A stretch of DNA of 64,000 nt from assembly GCF_022662195.1 (NCBI RefSeq), contig NZ_JAKMCS010000009.1, positions 62,001 through 126,000 of the forward strand. Direction: 5' to 3'. The notes beneath the pieces were generated by a model. The model ran no database searches, was not told the DNA's origin, and saw only the letters and a list, made by a program, of their open reading frames with translations. The translations under genes were made by a program, and so were the position numbers. The DNA comes from Aestuariivivens insulae. Its GTDB lineage: Bacteria; Bacteroidota; Bacteroidia; Flavobacteriales; Flavobacteriaceae. Positions within the stretch are counted from its first letter, which is position 1. Every line of letters starts with the position of its first letter. This document shows positions 34,593 to 42,097 of the stretch, piece after piece.

Positions 34593-34934
34593 CTAAATAA
34601 TCTCCAAAATGCGTTCCGGTGGCCTGCCCACAACGGCTTTGTTCCCGTTTACAACAATGGGGCGCTCAATAAGCTTAGGGTTTTCTACCATGGCATTAAT
34701 GATTTCGGCATCGGTTAGCGCTTTGCCCTTGTAGTTTTCTTTCCAAATGGCTTCATTCTTCCTAACCAAATCCATAGGTTTTATACCTAGTGTTTTAATA
34801 AGGGCTTCCAGTGCTTTAGCCGAAAGGGTTTCTTCTAAATATTTTACGGTTTCAAAAGATTTTCCAGAATCTTCCAGTATTTGCAAACCTTGTCTGGATT
34901 TAGTACAACGCGGATTGTGGTATATGGTTATCAT
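34593..34934 (-). CDS. arsC: ArsC family (arsenate reductase, glutaredoxin type)
   Basis: 113 residues of the ArsC/Spx thioredoxin-like family. The catalytic cysteine is in MITIYHNPRCTKSRQGLQIL at residue 10, and RPIVVNGNKAVVGRPPERIL holds the conserved Arg and cis-Pro region. The family reduces arsenate using glutaredoxin; some members have other roles. No arsenite pump or ArsR lies nearby, so arsenic resistance is not certain. It overlaps the HAD phosphatase gene by 4 bases (ATGA type), so the two are translationally coupled. Confidence 0.8.
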   Translation of the reverse strand: MITIYHNPRCTKSRQGLQILEDSGKSFETVKYLEETLSAKALEALIKTLGIKPMDLVRKNEAIWKENYKGKALTDAEIINAMVENPKLIERPIVVNGNKAVVGRPPERILEII

Positions 34935-35551
34935 GGTAATAGAATATTGTATTGTTTTAAATCGCTTTTTAACTGTTCGGCGGTTTTAAATTGTATGCTG
35001 TTAATGTTCAGGTTTTTAGCTGCTTGGATGTTTCTTTGGTTGTCATCTATAAACAAAGCATGCTGTGGCGTGATGCCAAACCTATCTAAGGTGAGGTTAT
35101 AAATCTCATCAAAAGGTTTTCTGGTATTTTCTTCACCTGAAACCACAATACCTTCAAACCAATGTAAAAACTCAAACTTTTTTAGAGCAATAGGAAAGGT
35201 TTCTGCACTCCAATTGGTCAATGCTACCACTTTGTAACTGCCCGAATCCAGCAATTCCTTTAAGATGTCCACAGTGCCTTCAATGGCATTGCCTAGCATG
35301 TCTACCCATCTACCATAGAACATTCGTATTTCGGGTTCATACTCTGGAAATAGTGCAATGCGCTCTTGGGTTGCTTTTGCCATAGGATAGCCTGCGTCTT
35401 GGTTTTCGTTCCAATCGCTGGTACAGATGTTATCGAAAAACCATTGCATTTTTTCCCGATCGTTATTAAACACATCAAGAAAAACATATTCCGGGTTCCA
35501 ATCTATAAGAACGCCACCTAGGTCGAATATAATCGTATCTATTTTGATCAT
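34931..35551 (-). CDS. HAD family phosphatase
   Basis: 206 residues with all four HAD motifs: motif I IIFDLGGVLIDW (nucleophile Asp at about 10, second position changed to Gly as in the HAD-IA3 group), motif II VVALTNWSAE, motif III Lys in TRKPFDEIY, and motif IV ALFIDDNQRNIQAAK. The helical cap after motif I fits the YihX/epoxide-hydrolase-like subgroup. It probably dephosphorylates small sugar phosphates or other phosphometabolites. It starts directly after prfB on the same strand (the stop of prfB and this ATG abut), so prfB, HAD and arsC likely form one transcript. Confidence 0.85.
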   Translation of the reverse strand: MIKIDTIIFDLGGVLIDWNPEYVFLDVFNNDREKMQWFFDNICTSDWNENQDAGYPMAKATQERIALFPEYEPEIRMFYGRWVDMLGNAIEGTVDILKELLDSGSYKVVALTNWSAETFPIALKKFEFLHWFEGIVVSGEENTRKPFDEIYNLTLDRFGITPQHALFIDDNQRNIQAAKNLNINSIQFKTAEQLKSDLKQYNILLP

Positions 35552-36662
35552 CTATAGGGTACTTGTATCTTCTTGTTTTTGTCCCATCATCATGAGATAG
35601 GCTTTTAAAAATGGGTTGATATCTCCATTCATGACGGCATCGACATTGCCTGTTTCGTAATTGGTCCTTACATCTTTAACCAGTTTGTAGGGATGCATCA
35701 CATAGTTGCGTATTTGGCTGCCCCATTCAATTTTCATTTTACCGGCTTCAATATCGTCGCGTTGCTCTAATTGTTTTTGCAATTCGATTTCATACAACTG
35801 CGATTTTAGCATTTGTAAGGCACGGGCCCTGTTGTCGTGTTGCGAGCGTGTTTCTGAGCAGGAAATTTGTATGCCAGTTGGTTTGTGCGTTAACTGCACT
35901 TTGGTTTCTACTTTATTTACGTTTTGTCCGCCAGCACCACTAGAGCGTGCTGTAGTGATTTCAATATCGGCTGGGTTGATTTCAATTTCAATAGTGTCAT
36001 CAACCAACGGATATACATAAACGGAAGCAAAACTTGTATGGCGTTTGGCATTACTATCAAAAGGGGAGATGCGCACCAGTCTGTGTACGCCATTTTCGCC
36101 TTTTAGCCAGCCAAAGGCAAAGTCGCCTTCAATTTCCAAGGTAACCGTTTTTATACCGGCTACGTCACCTTCCTGGAAGTTCAGCTCTTTAACTTTATAC
36201 CCACTTTTTTCGGCAAACATCAAGTACATGCGCATAAGCATACTGGCCCAATCACAACTTTCGGTACCACCGGCTCCAGCAGTAATTTGTAGTACGGCAC
36301 TTAAGCTATCTCCTTCGTCCGATAACATGTTTTTAAACTCAATATCTTCGAGCAGGGTTGATGTTTTTTCGAACTGTTGTTCTACTTCTTCGATACTGGA
36401 TTCTCCTTCTTTATAAAATTCATAAAGAACATCCAGGTCTTCGGCGAGTACTTTAACTGTATTGTAATCTTCCACCCATTTTTTCTTAACACGAAGTGAT
36501 TTCATAATGGCTTCGGCCGTTTTGGGATCGTCCCAGAAGTTGGGATCGAAGGTTTGCTCTTCTTCGTTTTGTATTTCTATAAGCTTGGCATCTATGTCAA
36601 AGATAGTGCCTTAGTTTGTCAAGGCGGGTATTGAGATCTTTAATTTGATCGGAGGTTATCAT
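35552..36662 (-). CDS. prfB: Peptide chain release factor 2, with programmed +1 frameshift
   Basis: RF2 reads UGA and UAA stop codons. The product is encoded in two frames. The first runs from ATG at 36662 for 21 codons ([20 protein letters not shown], then L) and meets an in-frame TGA at 36597-36599. Slipping +1 at CTT-TGA-C continues as [20 protein letters not shown] and on to the stop at 35552, about 369 residues in all. The RF2 anticodon tripeptide SPF (RISPFDSN) and the GGQ peptide-release loop ([11 protein letters not shown]) are both present. The CTTTGAC site is the classic autoregulatory one: low RF2 favours the shift. An AAGG lies 6 bases before the slip codon, weaker than the enterobacterial stimulator. 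A gene finder ignoring the shift would start at 36505. Confidence 0.97.
36596..36602 (-). promoter_or_regulatory. prfB: prfB programmed frameshift site CTTTGAC
   Basis: CTT codon followed by the in-frame TGA and C; +1 slippage puts GAC in frame. Confidence 0.95.
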
Positions 36663-36682
36663 AGTAGTATTTAATTTATGAA

Positions 36683-36720
36683 CAAAAGTACATGAATTTT
36701 TTTCATTTAAAAATTAACCA
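36683..36720 (-). promoter_or_regulatory. Promoter/operator block upstream of prfB shared with the gene at 49032
   Basis: On the minus strand a -7 box TACTTTTG (36690-36683) is preceded by ATGAA-N5-TTCAT dyad symmetry (36692-36706) and an AT-rich tract. Nearly the same 37-base block occurs at 49094-49130. Confidence 0.55.
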
Positions 36721-37139
36721 ATGCAAATGAAAAAAATTAGCTGAACCACTAATGAGATTGGTTGATTGTAAGCTATTAATCGTTTGGTGACGTCTTACTT
36801 GAGGCTATGTTTTGGCTTAATTGGTGAATTTTTTGGCTCGGCATGCACGTTCTTTGCGTTAGGGATTGAGGCATTGTTGGAGCTCCCTGCAAGGAGCGAC
36901 TGCCGAAAGCCCGGCCCTTAGGCAACGCCCAAATTTTTGAGCTATTGGCACTCTGTTTCAGGGTTGGTAGTGACATTAGCGCAAGTGCTTACAAGCGATA
37001 GTATGGATCAAAAAGAAGGATGGTGTTTTTTGTTATACACTAAGAAACTTAGTTTTTTCACAGAAGAAAAATAGGATTTATGCCTTTAGCAGAAAATAAT
37101 ATGCCATAATTTTATAGTTTTACCATTAAACAATTCATT
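36721..37139. other. Gene-free interval between prfB and threonine aldolase
   Basis: No credible coding frame. The main content is the palindromic repeat at 36856-36930. The sequence from about 36780 to 37000 is GC-richer than its surroundings, with phrases such as GGCACTCTGTTTCAGGGTTG; I see no RNA gene in it. A weak TATAGTTTTA-like -7 element lies 25 bases before the threonine aldolase ATG. Confidence 0.6.
36856..36930. repeat. Dispersed palindromic element (family 1, copy 2)
   Basis: Begins GCGTTAGGGATTGAGGC and ends CCCTTAGGCAACGCCC, with an internal hairpin GCTCC-N6-GGAGC and the conserved GCCGAAAGCCCGGCCC block. It aligns end to end with the outer parts of 14698-14861 read in the opposite orientation. 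I recall similar intergenic elements in flavobacterial genomes. Confidence 0.75.
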
Positions 37140-38162
37140 ATGATTATAGACCTTAGGAGCGATACGGTAACCAAGCCTTCCAAAGCCATGCTGGAAGCCA
37201 TGATGGAAGCTCAAGTTGGTGATGATGTTTTTAGGGAAGACCCCACGGTAAACCTGTTGGAAGAGCGTATAGCCCAGATGTTTGGTAAGGAACAGGCCTT
37301 GTTTTTTCCCAGTGGGACTATGGCCAACCAAACAGCGATTAAGCTACATACTGCCCCGGGGGAGCAAGTGATTTGCGATAAATACGCCCATATTTATAAT
37401 TATGAATCTGGCGGGGCTTCGTTTAATAGTGGTGTTTCCTGTAAATTGATTGATGGTAATAAAGGCACGTTTACGGCTCAGCAGGTCGTAGAGGCTATTA
37501 ACCCTCAAGAGTATTGGTATGCCAAGACGAGTTTGGTGGAAATTGAAAATACCACGAATAAAGGCGGCGGGGCTTGTTGGGATTTTAATGAGATTTTGAA
37601 TATTAAACGGGTATGTGATGAACACAACCTAAGGTTCCATCTTGATGGTGCACGTTTATGGAATGCTTTAGTGGCAAAAAATGAAACTGCAAAGCAGTAT
37701 GGCGAGGTTTTCGATACCATTTCGGTGTGTTTAAGTAAGGGCTTAGGCTGTCCTGTAGGTTCTGTTTTGATAGGAGATGCAGCTGTTATGGATAATGCCA
37801 TTAGAATACGAAAGGTCTTTGGGGGCAATATGCGACAAATAGGGTATTTGGCAGCAGCAGCTTTATATGCGCTGGACCATCATGTGGAAAGGTTAGCAGA
37901 GGACCATAAAAAAGCCAAGGAAATAGGAGAGGTGCTTACTAAATCGTCGGGCATAAAAAAGGTTGAGTCTATAGAAACCAATATTGTTATTTTTGAATTA
38001 AATGATGATGTCGACGACAAAGCTTTTTTTAATAATCTTGCTCAAAAAAATATCCATATTATTGGTATGGGCGGAGGCAAGCTCCGTATGGTAACCCATT
38101 TGGATTATACCGACGCTATGCACGAAACACTTCTGAAAGTTTTGCAAAGCATGCCTTTATAA
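37140..38162 (+). CDS. ltaE: Low-specificity L-threonine aldolase
   Basis: 340 residues, PLP-dependent fold type I. The N-terminus MIIDLRSDTVTKPSKAMLEA and EALFFPSGTMANQ-type motif (QALFFPSGTMANQTAI) are diagnostic. HLDGARLWNA holds the PLP-contact Asp, and the Schiff-base lysine is in SVCLSKGLGCPVGSV near residue 200. It cleaves threonine or allo-threonine to glycine and acetaldehyde. Monocistronic as far as visible. Confidence 0.92.
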   Translation: MIIDLRSDTVTKPSKAMLEAMMEAQVGDDVFREDPTVNLLEERIAQMFGKEQALFFPSGTMANQTAIKLHTAPGEQVICDKYAHIYNYESGGASFNSGVSCKLIDGNKGTFTAQQVVEAINPQEYWYAKTSLVEIENTTNKGGGACWDFNEILNIKRVCDEHNLRFHLDGARLWNALVAKNETAKQYGEVFDTISVCLSKGLGCPVGSVLIGDAAVMDNAIRIRKVFGGNMRQIGYLAAAALYALDHHVERLAEDHKKAKEIGEVLTKSSGIKKVESIETNIVIFELNDDVDDKAFFNNLAQKNIHIIGMGGGKLRMVTHLDYTDAMHETLLKVLQSMPL

Positions 38163-38424
38163 AAACATAATGTGTGGTTTGATTTTGGTTTGAAATTTAT
38201 TTTATGGGAATTGTAATCATCTTTTTTTAATACTCCATAGCTAAAGGCTAAATAGAATAGTTTTCCTTTAGTAGTAACAATGTCTATTGTAAGATTAGTT
38301 CAAGACTTTAAATTGAAGTAATATTTTTTAGTAAACTATGCAACCCTTCACTTTTTTGTTTGTCTATAGTAATAGATAAAAACCCAAAAGTATTTTTAAA
38401 ATTATTATAGCAAGCTAAATTTAA

Positions 38425-38964
38425 TTGGACCCCAACATCTTATATACCCATAGAGAGCTTATAGAAAACAGTAAGCTTGGCGATAAAACAGCCCAGTATA
38501 ATTTATATATAAAGTATGTTGATGCCATGTACAATATTGCTATGCGCATGGTAAAAATTAAAGAAGATGCTGAAGATGTGGTACAGGAAAGTTTTATAGA
38601 AGCCTTTAAAAACCTATCATCCTTTAGATACGAAAGTACATTTGGCTCTTGGTTAAAACGTATTGTGGTGAACAAAAGTATTAATCATTTAAAATTGAGG
38701 AAAATTCCAATTGTTCCTTTTGATAGCGAGACATTTTGCATTAAAGATAATGAGGTTTGTGAGGTTCCGGAAATGGATATAAAAAAAGTAATTAAGGGAA
38801 TTGGATTGTTGCCTGCAGGATTTCAGCAAATAATTAATTTGTACTTAATAGAAGGTTACGATCATGTAGAGATTGGAGAGATTTTAGGAATTTCGACATC
38901 TACTTCAAAGTCGCAATACCACAGAGGAAAGAAAAAATTAGTTGAAATAATAAATAGACTATAA
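38425..38964 (+). CDS. ECF-type RNA polymerase sigma factor
   Basis: 179 residues with region 2 (YNIAMRMVKIKEDAEDVVQE, SFIEAFKNLSSF) and region 4 (GFQQIINLYLIEGYDHVEIG, EILGISTSTSKSQYHRGKKK). The start must be the TTG at 38425: a TAA lies immediately before it in frame and the next Met is within region 2. Its stop overlaps the start of the next gene (TAATG), the usual coupling between an ECF sigma and its anti-sigma. It probably directs expression of its own operon, including the adhesin-like gene. Confidence 0.88.
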   Translation: MDPNILYTHRELIENSKLGDKTAQYNLYIKYVDAMYNIAMRMVKIKEDAEDVVQESFIEAFKNLSSFRYESTFGSWLKRIVVNKSINHLKLRKIPIVPFDSETFCIKDNEVCEVPEMDIKKVIKGIGLLPAGFQQIINLYLIEGYDHVEIGEILGISTSTSKSQYHRGKKKLVEIINRL

Positions 38965-39506
38965 TGGATGATTTTGAAAAAAGCATAAAAGAAAACCGGA
39001 TCCTTTTTGATGAGCATAAAGCAGACAAATTAAAGCTTTGGGCTAATATTAATGAGGCATTAGAAGCTCAAAAAAATCGTTCCAAAATAATAACGCTATG
39101 GAAGACATACACTTTTAAAGCGGTGGCAAGTCTTGTAATTGCTTTTGGGATATTTACTTCGATAGGCATTGTTAAAACGCATAGCAATCAGCAAAAAGTG
39201 GTTTTTAACCAAGAACTAACCGATATAGATAAGCATTATAAAGTATTGGTGGCCAATCAAATAAATCTTGTGAACAAATCCAATAAATTATCTGCACAAG
39301 AAAAAAAAGAATTCTTATCCTTTATGGATGAGTTAGATGAGGAATACCAAATGTTAAAATTGGAGTTATACAAAAATTTGGATTCTGAGCGTGTTTTAGA
39401 AGCTATAGTAATTAATTACAGAAAACGAATTGAGTTAATAGAGAACTTATTAAGGCAGATCAATAGTTCGACAAAAACAAACAATGACCATGAATATATT
39501 TTATAA
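38964..39506 (+). CDS. Membrane-anchored protein, probable anti-sigma factor
   Basis: 180 residues with one central transmembrane helix (KAVASLVIAFGIFTSIGIV) after a charged cytoplasmic domain of about 50 residues, then an extracytoplasmic coiled-coil domain. Size, topology and translational coupling to the ECF sigma gene indicate an anti-sigma factor or sigma-associated sensor. The anti-sigma domain itself is not one I recognise by motif. Its 3' end overlaps the next gene by 23 bases. Confidence 0.65.
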   Translation: MDDFEKSIKENRILFDEHKADKLKLWANINEALEAQKNRSKIITLWKTYTFKAVASLVIAFGIFTSIGIVKTHSNQQKVVFNQELTDIDKHYKVLVANQINLVNKSNKLSAQEKKEFLSFMDELDEEYQMLKLELYKNLDSERVLEAIVINYRKRIELIENLLRQINSSTKTNNDHEYIL

Positions 39507-40575
39507 AAAATCAATAGTGCTTTCTATGTTAATGGTGAACTTTTTAGTGTTTTCCCAAGAAACATTAACAAAAAAGATTGAGAAGAAATATGAAATATCA
39601 AAAACTGGTGAGTTATACTTAAATAATAAATATGGCAATATTAACATTAATGGATGGGATAAAAGCAATGTGGTAATTACTATAGACATAAAGGTAACAA
39701 GTAAAAAGAAAGATAATGCAAAAGCTCTTCTAGACCGTATAGAGCCTAAGTTTAGAGCAACCACTAACTATGTAAGTGTTATTTCAGAAATAACAGAAAA
39801 GCATACAAGCTTCCTGTCCAGGTACTTTAATTTGTTAAACCCCTTTGAATTAGATAAAACCAATATGGAAATAAACTATACGCTATATCTACCAAAAAGC
39901 ATGGACATTGTAGTGGAAAATAAATTTGGGGATGTTATTATAGAGCATTGGGCAGGTAAGTTAAAAGCCAATGTGGAGCATGGCGATTTATGGATTAGCG
40001 AGCCTATAATGAATATCTATGCAGATATGTTATTTGGGAAGCTTAGAGCAAAGTCTATAGCACACGGTGCCATAAATTTAAAAAACGGTAATATAGAAAT
40101 TGATGAATCCCAAGATTTGATATTAAAAACAAGTGGCACCAATATTAAAATAGACAAAGTGGAAAACCTAAAAATAGAGTCCAGTAAAGATGAAGTTGTA
40201 ATAGATTACTTAGAAAATATAGAAGGAGACGTTAATTTTTCTAATATGCAAATTAATGAAATGGATAACAATATTGACCTAAAAATGAAGGTTACAGATT
40301 TTAGGGTCTTAAAAATGAATCAACCAGATGCTACAGTAAATATAAATCAGGAATCATCAGATATAAGCATAAACGTATCTGGGCTTTCTTTTAAATTCAA
40401 TGCCACTTTAGAAGAAGGTTTACTAAGGCTTCCAAAAACCTTTAAAAAAATTAAAAGCAAAATGGTTATTGATAAAGGAACGCGAATTAGGAATATTAAG
40501 GCAACTTATGGGGTGCAACCTAAAAGTACATTTTCTTTTACGGGTAAAAAGGGCATTATAACCTTAAAAGAGTAG
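39484..40575 (+). CDS. Exported DUF4097-like beta-repeat protein
   Basis: 363 residues with a signal peptide (MNIFYKKSIVLSMLMVNFLV, cleavage near VFSQ). The rest is a right-handed beta-type repeat of alternating short strands (YGNININGWDKSNVVITIDI, FGDVIIEHWAGKLKANVEHG, INLKNGNIEIDESQDL) as in the DUF4097 adhesin-like family. It is the third gene of the sigma/anti-sigma operon. The ATG at 39484 or the next at 39490 could be the start; both overlap the preceding gene. Its role in envelope-stress sensing or surface attachment is inferred. Confidence 0.75.
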   Translation: MTMNIFYKKSIVLSMLMVNFLVFSQETLTKKIEKKYEISKTGELYLNNKYGNININGWDKSNVVITIDIKVTSKKKDNAKALLDRIEPKFRATTNYVSVISEITEKHTSFLSRYFNLLNPFELDKTNMEINYTLYLPKSMDIVVENKFGDVIIEHWAGKLKANVEHGDLWISEPIMNIYADMLFGKLRAKSIAHGAINLKNGNIEIDESQDLILKTSGTNIKIDKVENLKIESSKDEVVIDYLENIEGDVNFSNMQINEMDNNIDLKMKVTDFRVLKMNQPDATVNINQESSDISINVSGLSFKFNATLEEGLLRLPKTFKKIKSKMVIDKGTRIRNIKATYGVQPKSTFSFTGKKGIITLKE

Positions 40576-40737
40576 TGTGCCATATAACAAACTGCCCTGA
40601 GGCAAAACTTCAAAAGCGATTAAACTCTTATAGATTGCCCAGAAAAGAAATCAAAACATTTTTCAATATAATTTCAAATTAATGCAACCAATTAATTTTT
40701 GAGTTGTCTTTAGTAACATACAATCAAATCAAAAAAC

Positions 40738-41388
40738 ATGCATCAAATTAAAATCGTATTTATTTTATTTTTATTAGGCTTTATACCTTATGTTAAAGCA
40801 CAAGAACCTGAAGATTATATTGAGTTTAACGACCGTAAGAATACCGTTCATGGCGTGTATCTTGGGCTTTCCACTTATTATGGTAAAATTAAAAAAAAGG
40901 ATACCTATTCTGCTAGTTTAAAGATTGCCTATGTAGCCAATCAGCAATTTGAAATTGGTTTTGAGGGAATTACACTTTATTCAGATTTTAATAATCAAGG
41001 CCTTTCCGACAGCAATAATGATCTGGTAGCACTCTATGGAGGCTTACATTTAGAGCCCATTCTATTTAGCAAGTCTAAACTTAACTTATCATTCCCTTTA
41101 CTTGTAGGTGGTGGGGCAGCTGCCATATTAGAAGACCACACTAATGACTATATAATCGATCATGAGGATTGGGAGGCTGTTTTTGTTTTAGAACCAGGTG
41201 TTAATCTATTATTTAATTTGAATAGATATGTGCAATTAGAAGCAGGAGTTAAACACAGATTTTCCAGTAGGTTGAGTTTCAATAATTCTCCAATATCAAG
41301 AATCAACGGGTTTTCTGTAGGCCTAGGAGTAAAAGTAGGCGTGTTTAATATGGGTAGGAATAGATATAAAAAAAAGAATCATGTGTAA
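40738..41388 (+). CDS. Outer-membrane beta-barrel protein
   Basis: 216 residues with a signal peptide (IVFILFLLGFIPYVKA, cleavage near KAQE) and about eight amphipathic strands (VYLGLSTYYGKIKKKDTYSA, LVALYGGLHLEPILFSKSKL, NRYVQLEAGVKHRFSS). This is the small OmpA/OmpX-like barrel type. It may belong to the sigma factor regulon, but it is 162 bases downstream with its own leader. Specific function unknown. Its last codons overlap a possible small gene. Confidence 0.75.
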   Translation: MHQIKIVFILFLLGFIPYVKAQEPEDYIEFNDRKNTVHGVYLGLSTYYGKIKKKDTYSASLKIAYVANQQFEIGFEGITLYSDFNNQGLSDSNNDLVALYGGLHLEPILFSKSKLNLSFPLLVGGGAAAILEDHTNDYIIDHEDWEAVFVLEPGVNLLFNLNRYVQLEAGVKHRFSSRLSFNNSPISRINGFSVGLGVKVGVFNMGRNRYKKKNHV

Positions 41389-41545
41389 TAGACAAAAAAC
41401 AAAATTAAATGCACAGTTTGTGTTTTCCAATGACAATCAAGTCTTAATAAACTCTAGCAATAATAGAGAAGAATGGTATCCTATAAACTTTCAGTGGATA
41501 CCGGTAATAAAACTCCATGAAAGTATGGAAGATAACTGTTCTTAA
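41381..41545 (+). CDS. Possible small protein, 54 residues
   Basis: An ATG overlapping the end of the barrel gene by 8 bases opens a 54-residue frame (MCNRQKTKLNAQFVFSNDNQ...) ending ESMEDNCS. Good codon use, no hydrophobic segment. Not recognised; the ATGTGTAA overlap suggests translational coupling but the frame could be chance. Confidence 0.35.
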   Translation: MCNRQKTKLNAQFVFSNDNQVLINSSNNREEWYPINFQWIPVIKLHESMEDNCS

Positions 41546-41646
41546 TCAAAACAGTTTTTAAGCAAACGCTTCAACTTATTAAAAATCAATCAAAAACGAA
41601 CAAATGGCTTTATGTAATAGTTGGAGTGTTATTGTCTCGGCCATAT

Positions 41647-41683
41647 AAAATAAAAGTTCTCATGTTTTGAGAACTTTTATTTT
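41647..41683. terminator. Bidirectional terminator between barrel operon and ybaB
   Basis: Stem AAAATAAAAGTTCTCA / TGAGAACTTTTATTTT with a 5-base loop. Confidence 0.85.
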
Positions 41684-41698
41684 TCATGAATTTACCTG

Positions 41699-42022
41699 TT
41701 ACTTAAACATATCCATGCCAGGAATATTGGGTAGCCCTTCCTTGGCTACTGCTGCCAATTCTGCTTCATTGATCTTGGTTGCTTTTTCAATGGCCTTATT
41801 CAAGGTAAGGATCAAATAATCTTCAAGTTGTTCTTTGTCTTCCAATAAATCATCATCAATATCAATAGCTTTTATGGTTCTATTAGCGGTTAAGGTTATT
41901 TTAAGCTTACCATCGTTGCTCGCTTCATCAACTAAAACAGCGTCCAGGCGCTTTTTCGTAGCTTCTACTTTCTTTTGGGCTTCCTTAAGTTTACCCATCA
42001 TATTCATCATATCTCCAAACAT
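41699..42022 (-). CDS. ybaB: YbaB/EbfC family nucleoid-associated protein
   Basis: 107 residues, the family's usual length. The N-terminal helix [20 protein letters not shown], the beta-sheet [20 protein letters not shown] and the C-terminal [12 protein letters not shown] give a clear YbaB match. It binds DNA as a dimer and is often linked to recR and dnaX, but neither is present here. A TAAATTTG -7 element lies about 30 bases upstream. Divergent from the S9 peptidase gene. Confidence 0.9.
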   Translation of the reverse strand: MFGDMMNMMGKLKEAQKKVEATKKRLDAVLVDEASNDGKLKITLTANRTIKAIDIDDDLLEDKEQLEDYLILTLNKAIEKATKINEAELAAVAKEGLPNIPGMDMFK

Positions 42023-42048
42023 ACATTCAAATTTTATCGTTAAAAAGG

Positions 42049-42056
42049 CAAATTTA
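42049..42056 (-). promoter_or_regulatory. -7 element of ybaB
   Basis: TAAATTTG on the minus strand, 27 bases upstream of the start codon. Confidence 0.5.
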
Positions 42057-42097
42057 TTATAATCCGAAAAGAAATTGGTTGTATTTTACAAGGAAAA

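Noticed and set aside
34593-34934. Arsenic resistance operon
   Set aside because: Only an ArsC-type reductase is present, in an operon with prfB and a HAD phosphatase; no pump or regulator.
36045-36416. Plus-strand 123-residue frame opposite prfB
   Set aside because: Shadow of prfB on the other strand; poor composition for a protein and no family motif.
36776-36976. Minus-strand 66-residue frame in the prfB-ltaE interval
   Set aside because: Consists largely of the dispersed palindromic element; no homolog features.
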